The notes below the pieces were generated by a model, which saw only the letters and a list, made by a program, of their open reading frames with translations, was not told the origin of the DNA and made no database searches. From assembly GCA_023251435.1 (NCBI GenBank), contig JAHEYU010000012.1, positions 38,615 to 102,614 of the forward strand: DNA of 64,000 nucleotides. Direction: 5' to 3'. This document shows positions 52,644 to 59,575 of the stretch, one piece after another. Source of the stretch: Bacteroidota bacterium. GTDB lineage: Bacteria > Bacteroidota > Bacteroidia > Bacteroidales > Prolixibacteraceae. Positions within the stretch are counted from its first letter, which is position 1; the number at the start of each line of letters is the position of its first letter. Position numbers and translations under genes: made by a program.

Positions 52644-52735
52644 AAACCACATAGACACATAGATCACATAGAATATACTAATCTGTAATAACCTGTGGTG
52701 AAATTTCAGGTTTCTATGTGATTTGTATGTGGTTT
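52644..52735. repeat. Large imperfect inverted repeat after tsaD
   Basis: AAACCACATAGA-CACATAG-ATCACATAGAA (52,644-52,673) is matched in reverse by TTTCTATGTGATTTGTATGTGGTTT (52,711-52,735). The arms also contain internal direct repeats of CACATAGA. Such CTATGTGG-type repeats occur in intergenic regions of this phylum. It could fold as a long hairpin at the end of the tsaD transcript, but lacks a T-run. Confidence 0.7.
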
Positions 52736-52827
52736 TCAAACCCATTTGCCCGGATGGATAATCGGGTAGGAAAAGCGGAAAATCCACATTATATGTATAT
52801 ACACAGCACGGTGGCTGTGATTTTTTA

Positions 52828-52996
52828 TAACCCTGACGACGATATTCTTAACCGCGCGGCAAAATTCTTAACTCGTGTGCCCATATTTCTAACTAGTGCG
52901 CTATATTCTTAACTCGTTCGGCAAGATCTTTAACTAGTGTGGCTATATTTTTAACTAGTGCCCGATATTTTTAACTACTGAGGCAAAATCTTGAAT
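52828..52996. repeat. Degenerate 20-21-bp tandem repeat
   Basis: Seven TTAAC boxes (one CTAAC) start at 52,848, 52,868, 52,889, 52,909, 52,930, 52,951 and 52,971, and a degenerate TTGAA at 52,991, so the spacing alternates between 20 and 21 bp. Each unit is of the form TTAACTAGTG-GGC-ATATT. On the minus strand the 21-bp units read as LVKNIAT-like heptads, but the 20-bp units break the frame, and no long open frame results. Confidence 0.8.
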
Positions 52997-53129
52997 TTTT
53001 GCGATTCCCATGCAGTCTAAAGAAAGTTTAACTCCTAAAAACGACCGAAAAAGGCAACAAATAGTTTGGATTTATAAACATAACCCATTACTTTTAAACG
53101 CTTGAAAACAGATCAGAATAAGTGGATGA

Positions 53130-54111
53130 GTTGTGGCTCGAAACAAGGATGCCTTTGAAAAAGTAATGTAAACTCTCCGCAATTTGCTAGTTGTTGCTCA
53201 TTATAAAAATTAGTCTCAATGAACACAAAATATGTATTAATTTCTGCTCTTCTTTTAACGTTTGCTTTTCAAGTAAAAGGACAATTAACTGTAAATGCAG
53301 GAAGGGACACTACTTCCTGCATGTGTAGGGACACCATCCAACTGGGTGGAAATCCAACCGCATGGGGTGGGAAAGAGCCTTATATTTATTCATGGGAATT
53401 AATGCCGATATATTATTATGATTACCTAATCTTAGCGTCTGACCTTTTAACAGACAGCACATCGGCAAACCCAATTATTGATTGTGGTGATTTGATAAAT
53501 GATACTGTTACATTTATTTTGACAGTTACAGATGCTGATTTACATTCAAAAAAAGATAGTGTTAAGATTATAATTTCATCTATAGCATGGATACATCTTA
53601 TGTACTTTCGTCCAACAATTAATCAAGGAGACAGTGTACAATTAAAACCATTAAATATTTATAACGGCATTGCCCCATTTACTTACAAGTGGACTCCAAA
53701 AACTGGTTTGTCCAATCCAAATATAAGAAATCCATATGCAAAACCAGACACTTCTATACGTTATACCTGCCTGGTAACAGATGCAATAGGTTGTTCCGCA
53801 AAAGATATTAATGATGTTGTAGTTATACCTACTGGAATATCAGAATTAACTAATTCAACATATTCTTCAATTGTATATCCAAATCCTATTGCTTCAAATT
53901 CAATAATAAAAACATACAATCCATTAAATGAAAAAAGAAAAATAAAAGTTCTAAATTTAAACGGACAAATGTTGTTTGAAGACTGGTTTTATTCTGACAA
54001 TTATAATATTGGCAAAAAAATCAACCAAAATGGATTCTATTATTTCATAATAAAAAATGATAAAGAGATACTAACAACTGGGAAATTTATTAAAAAATAA
54101 CGTGCTACAAC
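53130..54111 (+). mobile_element. Second cassette-like single-gene insert
   Basis: The insert begins GTTGTGGC (53,130-53,137) and ends GCTACAAC (54,104-54,111), inverted repeats that match at seven of eight positions. It is followed by ATTTAGCT, giving CAACATTTAGCT (54,108-54,119), identical to the 3' end of the insert at 29,049-30,050. It holds a single AT-rich gene in the same relative direction, and both inserts are about 1 kb. No transposase or integrase is inside. Confidence 0.5.
53219..54100 (+). CDS. Secreted protein with type IX secretion sorting tail
   Basis: The 293-residue protein has a signal peptide (about 1-21, ending VKGQ), one or two PKD/Ig-like beta-sandwich regions (NAGRDTTSCMCRDTIQLGGNPTAWGG-type opening, and APFTYKWTPKTGLSNPNIRNPYAKPDTSIRYTCLVTDAIGC), and a C-terminal type A T9SS sorting domain (about 215-293: VYPNPIASNSIIK, KVLNLNGQMLFED, GFYYFIIKNDKEILTTGKFIKK). 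It would be exported to the cell surface. Its DNA is much more AT-rich than tsaD, and it fills a cassette-like insert, which suggests recent acquisition. Function beyond surface binding is unknown. Confidence 0.82.
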   Translation: MNTKYVLISALLLTFAFQVKGQLTVNAGRDTTSCMCRDTIQLGGNPTAWGGKEPYIYSWELMPIYYYDYLILASDLLTDSTSANPIIDCGDLINDTVTFILTVTDADLHSKKDSVKIIISSIAWIHLMYFRPTINQGDSVQLKPLNIYNGIAPFTYKWTPKTGLSNPNIRNPYAKPDTSIRYTCLVTDAIGCSAKDINDVVVIPTGISELTNSTYSSIVYPNPIASNSIIKTYNPLNEKRKIKVLNLNGQMLFEDWFYSDNYNIGKKINQNGFYYFIIKNDKEILTTGKFIKK

Positions 54112-54143
54112 ATTTAGCTGAATAGCCGAAATCCCTTGCAAAA

Positions 54144-54178
54144 AAAATCCCATTACCCGATAAGGCTAATGGGATTTT
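54144..54178 (-). terminator. Terminator of the GNAT gene
   Basis: A 12-bp stem (AAAATCCCATTA at 54,144-54,155 with TAATGGGATTTT at 54,167-54,178) is followed on the minus strand by a continuing T-tract (54,147-54,141). It serves the minus-strand gene at 54,238 and, with its four-T tail on the other side, possibly the plus-strand T9SS gene too. Confidence 0.85.
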
Positions 54179-54237
54179 GGTCTATTCTCTGTTCATCGGT
54201 TTTGTGCAAGTAGAGCAAATACACATTGAAAATCTGC

Positions 54238-54747
54238 TTACAATTTTTTCAGCATCCACAAGCCGCAGCCGAAATGCTTCGAATCGCCCATTGGCGCCGA
54301 AAGGTATTCGAATCCAAGTTTTTCGTAGGCTTTAAGGGCAAGGTTTAATTCGGTTAAAGTTTCGAGATAAATCTGCTGAAATCCTTCTGCTTTGGCCTGT
54401 TCCAAACATCGCTCAATTAAAGTACGGCCCAATCCAATTCCTCGGGCTTCGGGCAATAAGTACATTTTTACCAGTTCGCAGGTATTTTCGGGCAAACCTT
54501 CGGTTGGATAAATTCCTCCTCCGCCCAGAATTTTTTCATCAGTTTCAGCAACAAAGTATGCCGATTTTTTAGTCTGAAATAACTCGAACAAGGCATCGGT
54601 TGTTGGGTCAAAAAATACAGTTCCGGGCTTGTTTGCGCCAAATTCGGCCAATGTATTCCGCACAATTACAGCCAATTCAGGATTATCGGAGAGTTGGATT
54701 GGGCGGATTTGAATAATTGATTGAAGTGGATTTTGATCTGAATGCAT
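54238..54747 (-). CDS. GNAT family N-acetyltransferase
   Basis: The 169-residue protein has the GNAT fold: IIQIRPIQLSDNPELAVIVRNTL at the start, the acetyl-CoA-binding motif MYLLPEARGIGLGRTLIERCLEQAK (about 94-118) and YLETLTELNLALKAYEKLGFEYL with the usual C-terminal YxxxGF element. The substrate is not predictable. It lies 19 nt downstream of the toxin gene in the same direction; co-transcription is possible. Confidence 0.9.
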   Translation of the reverse strand: MHSDQNPLQSIIQIRPIQLSDNPELAVIVRNTLAEFGANKPGTVFFDPTTDALFELFQTKKSAYFVAETDEKILGGGGIYPTEGLPENTCELVKMYLLPEARGIGLGRTLIERCLEQAKAEGFQQIYLETLTELNLALKAYEKLGFEYLSAPMGDSKHFGCGLWMLKKL

Positions 54748-54766
54748 CGGATTTATGGATCGGTAT

Positions 54767-55102
54767 TTATAATAAGCCTTCCTGTTTCAATATCTCATTG
54801 ATTTTGGATTTTGATATAGTGGCAACTTCAGTTTTGTCATAGATAGTAATTAGGGTTACATCTTTTTCACTTTCTGTAACCAATAATTCAAAAGTTATTA
54901 TCCTAAATCCGCCACTTTTACCTTTGTTTTTCGATTTTACCAATAACCTGTATTTATAAATACCACCCCCTAAATCTATAGGTGTCGTATTCCCCAGATT
55001 ATCAATAAACAATTTTAAATCAGCGTCAATCGACTGATATTTTTTCTGGTACTTCTTGTATCTTTTGTTGAAATTAGGAGTGAAATAAACCGCGATGTTC
55101 AT
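54767..55102 (-). CDS. RelE/ParE-type toxin of a type II toxin-antitoxin system
   Basis: The 111-residue basic protein resembles RelE-fold toxins: FTPNFNKRYKKYQKKYQSIDADL at the start, a central RLLVKSKNKGKSGGFRIITF strand pair with the conserved basic GGFRIITF element, and VTLITIYDKTEVATI near the end. This is the HigB/RelE-like arrangement of Bacteroidetes. It overlaps the upstream antitoxin gene by 4 nt (ATGA). Such toxins cleave mRNA at the ribosome; whether this one is active cannot be told. Confidence 0.8.
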   Translation of the reverse strand: MNIAVYFTPNFNKRYKKYQKKYQSIDADLKLFIDNLGNTTPIDLGGGIYKYRLLVKSKNKGKSGGFRIITFELLVTESEKDVTLITIYDKTEVATISKSKINEILKQEGLL

Positions 55103-55290
55103 TTGAAAAGTTCATTAACAGGTTTCCTTTTCCCAGCCTTCATCTCCTTTAACGATTCTTTAATGTCACCGTAAACATCGTCCTTTTCTATTTCAACAAA
55201 AGTACCCTCTTTGGCCATTTCTGTAATAAGTCCGAAAAGGTATTTCCCTTTATTGCTACGGGTATCAATTTTTATCGTCAGTGTTTCCAT
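55099..55290 (-). CDS. Putative antitoxin of the RelE-type module
   Basis: The 63-residue acidic protein precedes the toxin gene and overlaps it by 4 nt. It has a short N-terminal beta strand (ETLTIKIDTRSNKGKYLFGLITEMA) and a C-terminal helix (DIKESLKEMKAGKRKPVNELFK) of the kind that wraps around RelE toxins. No DNA-binding domain is obvious, so autoregulation may rest on the N-terminus. The role is mainly inferred from its position. Confidence 0.7.
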   Translation of the reverse strand: METLTIKIDTRSNKGKYLFGLITEMAKEGTFVEIEKDDVYGDIKESLKEMKAGKRKPVNELFK

Positions 55291-55432
55291 GTCTTATTTA
55301 TTTGAAACAAAGCTACAAAACAAAGAGTCATTCACCAATTCAAAAAATATTTTTTAGCTGAACAACTGAAAAAACCGCAACTTTTCAATGAATATACAAA
55401 CAAAGTTCAGGCTTAATTGGGAATAATGGAGT

Positions 55433-56581
55433 TCACTTTATTCCTTTCCACCATTCAGCCTGAACTCCGGAATCGTTCAAATTGACCAGTTCTCCAATCA
55501 TCGGATGAATCATCGGTACATTCAGACGACGAGCTTCTTTGGTGACCCGCTGAATGGGTTCATCCCAGGCATGAAGCGATAAGGCGAATTTTCCCCAGTG
55601 CACCGGCATCAGGTATTTTGCCTTCAGGTCGATGGAAGCCTGAACGGTTTCTTCGGGCATCAGGTGAATGTATTTCCAGCTTTTATTATACTGTCCGCAT
55701 TCGAGTAATGCCAAATCGAACGGACCATGTTCGTCACCAATTTTTGCGAAATGGGTGTCGTAACCCGAATCGCCCCCAATAAAAATCTTTTTCGAAGGTG
55801 TTTGCAGCACAAACGAAGCCCACATTGCCTGGTTTCGCCTGAACCCTCTTCCGGAGAAATGCCTGCCGGGAGTTGCGGTTATCTGAAATCCTGAATCGAG
55901 TACAGCCGATTCGTTCCAGTCTTTTTCGATGATTTGATCGGGTGCGAATCCCCAGTGCTCAAGATGCGCGCCAGTTCCCAGGCTGGTAATCACCTTTCCA
56001 ACTTTCGGTTTCAATTTAAGCACGGTTTTGTAATCAAGATGATCCCAATGATCGTGCGTAATAAACAGATAATCGATTTCAGGAAAATCGTCGGGTGAAT
56101 AAACCTCGCTTCCCTTAAAGCTTTTCACCATAAACGAAAAAGGCGATGCGTGGCCACTCATTACCGGATCGACCAACATCTTCTTGCCGTCAATCTGCAT
56201 ATAATACGACGAATGCCCGAACCAAACCAGCACATCTTTTTCAGGATTGAGGTTTTTTAAATCGGTTTTTACCGATGGCAAACTCGTTTCAGGCGCTTTT
56301 CGTTTGCTGATTTTTAGAATGCCATCCCGAATCATTTCCCATTTCGAAACATCTTCGGCAAAAGTTGGCGTGAAACTCAGGTTTTGAAAACTGCCATTGT
56401 TGTAATTGCTAGATTGTTGAATGCGTTTAAGCCTGTCATTAGATGATGTTTTTCCAAAAATTGCCTGCTGCATAAACAGAGAGGTAGCCAGCAAAAATAA
56501 GATTGCCACTGAAATTGTTATTGCCATAATTTTGATTGTTTTTCTCACTGCATAATTATTATTAAAGCTTGGAAACAACAC
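55433..56581 (-). CDS. MBL-fold metal-dependent hydrolase (NAPE-PLD/UlaG-like)
   Basis: The 382-residue protein has an N-terminal hydrophobic anchor (about 14-36) and a metallo-beta-lactamase fold domain: WFGHSSYYMQIDGKKMLVDPV, the metal motif THDHWDHLDY, GGDSGYDTHF and MPVHWGKFAL. This is the pattern of the NAPE-PLD/UlaG-like group, which includes phosphodiesterases acting on lipid or nucleotide substrates. The linker (about 40-95) is polar. It faces the periplasm or membrane surface. It is divergent from the kinase gene at 56,751. Confidence 0.85.
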   Translation of the reverse strand: MLFPSFNNNYAVRKTIKIMAITISVAILFLLATSLFMQQAIFGKTSSNDRLKRIQQSSNYNNGSFQNLSFTPTFAEDVSKWEMIRDGILKISKRKAPETSLPSVKTDLKNLNPEKDVLVWFGHSSYYMQIDGKKMLVDPVMSGHASPFSFMVKSFKGSEVYSPDDFPEIDYLFITHDHWDHLDYKTVLKLKPKVGKVITSLGTGAHLEHWGFAPDQIIEKDWNESAVLDSGFQITATPGRHFSGRGFRRNQAMWASFVLQTPSKKIFIGGDSGYDTHFAKIGDEHGPFDLALLECGQYNKSWKYIHLMPEETVQASIDLKAKYLMPVHWGKFALSLHAWDEPIQRVTKEARRLNVPMIHPMIGELVNLNDSGVQAEWWKGIK

Positions 56582-56750
56582 TTTCTGCTTATTGTTTCAA
56601 TTTTGTGTTCCTGAATATAATTAAATACATAAGCTTAGGTTTTAAAATTTTCTATCTTTATCAACCATTTTAATTGGTTTGATGGGATTCGTCATGAGAG
56701 GTTGACATAAATTACATTGAACCTGGCGCACAAACCATTATTCTTGAAAA

Positions 56751-58271
56751 ATGAAGCACCAAAAGAAGATTTTAGTAATTGACGATATTGAGGATAATCT
56801 ATTTCTTATTCGCACGATATTGGGGAAAAGCCATCCTGAATACAAAATTCTTTTAGCCACTTCGGGTTATCAGGGTATCGAACTGGCCAAAAGCAAATTA
56901 CCTGATACCATCTTGCTCGATATTTTTATGCCCGGAATTGATGGCTTTGAAACCTGTCGGGAATTAAAATCCAACGAAATAACATCTTCAATCCCAGTTT
57001 TAATGATTTCGGCCGGGGGAGATAATCCTAGTATCAGGATTGAAGGTCTAAAAGCGGGCGCCGATGCTATTATTTCGAAACCACTTGAAAAGGAAGAGTT
57101 TATTGCTTTTGTGAATGTGATGCTTCGCATAAAAGGGGCCGAGGATAAACTCAAAAAACAAAATCAGGAACTTGAAATTTATATACGGAAGCAAATTAAT
57201 GAATTTCAGCAAACTGAAGAAAGGTTTTTGCAGGTTTCGGGTTACGCTCTCGAATTTTTTTGGGAGATAAATCCGGAAGGATTTGTTAAATATATAAGTC
57301 CGGTCGTAGAAACGATTTTGGGCTACAAACCTGAAGAGATTGTAGATAATATGTATTCTTTTCCTTTCGAGTCAGAAGGGAAAAAACATGCGCTTTTGAA
57401 ATTGAAGATCGATAAAATTGAGGTGGCTGGGTTCTTTAAGAATGAACGTCTTATTTTCAGGCATCGGAATGGGAAAAAAGTGTGGATGTCTGCAAGTGGA
57501 TTCCCACTGAAAGATGATGCGAATCGATTGATTGGTTATCGGGGTGTCTGTCAGGATATTACTGATAGTGTAAAAACAGAAAATGACCTTCAGCACAGTG
57601 TTCAAAAAATAAAGGATTACCAGATAAAACTAAAAAAAATGAATGCGGAGTTATCGATTACTGAAGAGAGGGAGCGGCGCCGGATTGCTGAATATTTGCA
57701 TGATGGAATTAGCCAGATACTTTCGCTTGTAAATATAAAACTTACCGCATTGCTAAGTTCAGAACAACTACCCAAAACGACTAAATCGATCGTGGAATCG
57801 GTAGATTTGATCAATAATGCGATTACCGAGACAAGGTCATTAACTTACGACCTTAGCCCTCCGATTTTATACGAACTTGGCTTAATACCGGCCATTAAGT
57901 GGAAATTAGGCCTGATTGAAGATAAATTTAGAATTAATACAAGTTTCAAAAGCAATGTCGAAAATTTGGAAATCAATACCGATATCAGAATTTTATTGTA
58001 CCGGATTGTTTCCGAATTATTAAATAATGTAATTAAACATACATCCGCCGATTTAATTAAGATTGAAATAATTGATGAGCAAAATAAATTGTATATTTCA
58101 GTGATAGATAACGGACAGGGATTTATTAATAAGGATCACACAAAAACAAGTGATCAGATTGGATTTGGACTGTTTAGTATAAGGGAGAGATTGGAGAGCA
58201 TTCAGGGGGCGTTGTGTATTGAATCTGATCATGTTACCGGATCTAAAGTTATAGTACAAGTTCCATTATAA
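56751..58271 (+). CDS. Receiver-PAS-HisKA_3 histidine kinase
   Basis: The 506-residue soluble protein has an N-terminal receiver (about 5-125, phosphoacceptor in TILLDIFMPGIDGFE, K in ISKPLEKEEF), a coiled coil, a PAS domain (about 155-265: ALEFFWEINPEGFVKYISPVVETILGYKPEEIV), and a NarX/DegS-type kinase: ERERRRIAEYLHDGISQIL contains the phosphoacceptor histidine and is followed by an HATPase_c domain (DNGQGF, GFGLFSIRERLESIQG). It would phosphorylate the NarL-type regulator encoded 11 nt downstream. The fused receiver suggests control by another system. Confidence 0.92.
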   Translation: MKHQKKILVIDDIEDNLFLIRTILGKSHPEYKILLATSGYQGIELAKSKLPDTILLDIFMPGIDGFETCRELKSNEITSSIPVLMISAGGDNPSIRIEGLKAGADAIISKPLEKEEFIAFVNVMLRIKGAEDKLKKQNQELEIYIRKQINEFQQTEERFLQVSGYALEFFWEINPEGFVKYISPVVETILGYKPEEIVDNMYSFPFESEGKKHALLKLKIDKIEVAGFFKNERLIFRHRNGKKVWMSASGFPLKDDANRLIGYRGVCQDITDSVKTENDLQHSVQKIKDYQIKLKKMNAELSITEERERRRIAEYLHDGISQILSLVNIKLTALLSSEQLPKTTKSIVESVDLINNAITETRSLTYDLSPPILYELGLIPAIKWKLGLIEDKFRINTSFKSNVENLEINTDIRILLYRIVSELLNNVIKHTSADLIKIEIIDEQNKLYISVIDNGQGFINKDHTKTSDQIGFGLFSIRERLESIQGALCIESDHVTGSKVIVQVPL

Positions 58272-58282
58272 AAATAAATAGA

Positions 58283-58930
58283 ATGGCAATCAAGATAATT
58301 ATTGCTGATGATCATCAGTTGTTTCGCGAAGGCTTAGCCAATCTTCTGGCCGATACCAACGACATTGAAATTCTGGCACAGGCAGAGAATGGCCGTGATG
58401 CATTTAACAAAGCCAGAGAATTGAACCCCGACGTGATAATTATGGACATTGGTATGCCGGTTATGGATGGCGTTGAAGCTACACGACAATTGATAAAGGA
58501 ATTGCCCGAGGCTAAAGTCGTAGCACTTTCAATGCATGCCGAAAAGCAATACATTAAAGGAATGTTTGAGGCAGGAGCATCAGGATATTTATTTAAAAAT
58601 TGTGCTTACGACGAATTGATCAGGGCCATTCGTACCGTTCACAATGGAAAAAAATACCTAAGCGAACGAATTACCGAAATAATGATTAACGATTATCTTG
58701 GAAAAGAGGAAGATTTGCCGGTTACCGATTCAGAACTAACTGAAAGAGAATCAGAAATATTAAAGTTAATTGCCGAAGGTGTTTCTACCAGCGATATTTC
58801 TGATCGTTTGTTTGTAAGTATAAAAACCATTGGTACTCACAAACAACATATCCTCGAAAAGCTTAACCTGAAAACAACTACCGATTTGGTAAAATATGCC
58901 ATCAAAAAAGGAATCATTTCGTTGGATTAA
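58283..58930 (+). CDS. NarL/LuxR-type response regulator
   Basis: The 215-residue protein has a receiver domain (D9-D10, phosphoacceptor in VIIMDIGMPVMDG, T/S and K in the later strands, with ASGYLFKNCAYDEL) and a LuxR-type helix-turn-helix (about 150-212: LTERESEILKLIAEGVSTSDISDRLFVSIKTIGTHKQHILEKLNLKTTTDLVKYA). It is the probable transcription-factor partner of the kinase encoded just upstream. Genes downstream (a zinc-ribbon protein and a giant secreted protein) may be among its targets, by position only. Confidence 0.93.
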   Translation: MAIKIIIADDHQLFREGLANLLADTNDIEILAQAENGRDAFNKARELNPDVIIMDIGMPVMDGVEATRQLIKELPEAKVVALSMHAEKQYIKGMFEAGASGYLFKNCAYDELIRAIRTVHNGKKYLSERITEIMINDYLGKEEDLPVTDSELTERESEILKLIAEGVSTSDISDRLFVSIKTIGTHKQHILEKLNLKTTTDLVKYAIKKGIISLD

Positions 58931-59049
58931 ATTCTACTTTCCTTTTCATTAAAATCAGCATTTCGCACCCCCAATCTCAGTATTTTGCTGATTGCGGCAC
59001 TTTTTAGCATGACCTACCTTTGAATCAATGAATTTGATAATTACTTATC

Positions 59050-59565
59050 ATGAATTTATTCGATTTCATAGAGCGTTTCCCTCAGGAAAAAGATTGCCTC
59101 GAATATTTCATTTCGACGCGCGAAAAAGCTGGTATTCAATGCCAGATATGTGGCCACAACAAACATATTTGGATAACAGCTCTCAATCAGTTTGAATGCA
59201 AAAAATGCAAGAACCATATTAGCATAAAAAGTGGCACAGTAATGGGAAACTCAAAATTGCCCATCAAATACTGGTTCATTGCCATTCACCTTCTTACCTC
59301 AGCTACCGAAAAATTCACTATTACTGAAATTCATGAAAAATTAAGCGTTGCCGAGCCAGAACAACTAAGCCAAATGCTGGTTAGTTTAAATAATTGCATA
59401 GTCAACAAAAAAGATAGACCATATTTCGACCAACTACTTCTGGCCTGCATTGCCTACCACAATCATCCACCCGCAACCAATAAGATCAATCAAAACAAGC
59501 GTTCAACAAGAACACCTTCAATCAATCAACAGTTTACCAGAAAACAGATTAAAATAAAACCATAA
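59050..59565 (+). CDS. Free-standing transposase-type zinc-ribbon protein
   Basis: The 171-residue protein has an N-terminal zinc ribbon with CxxC pairs (CQICGH and CKKCKN, about residues 33-58), followed by HISIKSGTVMGNSKLPIKYWFIAIHLLTS. This is the N-terminal module of IS1595/ISXO2-type transposases. The DDE catalytic domain is absent: the rest is a short helical part and a basic, Asn/Arg/Lys-rich tail. No terminal inverted repeats are seen around it. It lies 10 nt before a giant surface-protein gene and 119 nt after a response regulator gene. It may be a domesticated DNA-binding protein or a remnant. Confidence 0.7.
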   Translation: MNLFDFIERFPQEKDCLEYFISTREKAGIQCQICGHNKHIWITALNQFECKKCKNHISIKSGTVMGNSKLPIKYWFIAIHLLTSATEKFTITEIHEKLSVAEPEQLSQMLVSLNNCIVNKKDRPYFDQLLLACIAYHNHPPATNKINQNKRSTRTPSINQQFTRKQIKIKP

Positions 59566-59575
59566 AAATATCATT

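Noticed and set aside
52828..52996. CRISPR array
   Set aside because: The units are contiguous 20-21-bp repeats without unique spacers, and no cas genes are in the window.
54100..54236. CRISPR array or phage attachment site between the T9SS gene and GNAT gene
   Set aside because: Only a single hairpin terminator and the cassette-like end are present; there are no regularly spaced repeats with spacers.
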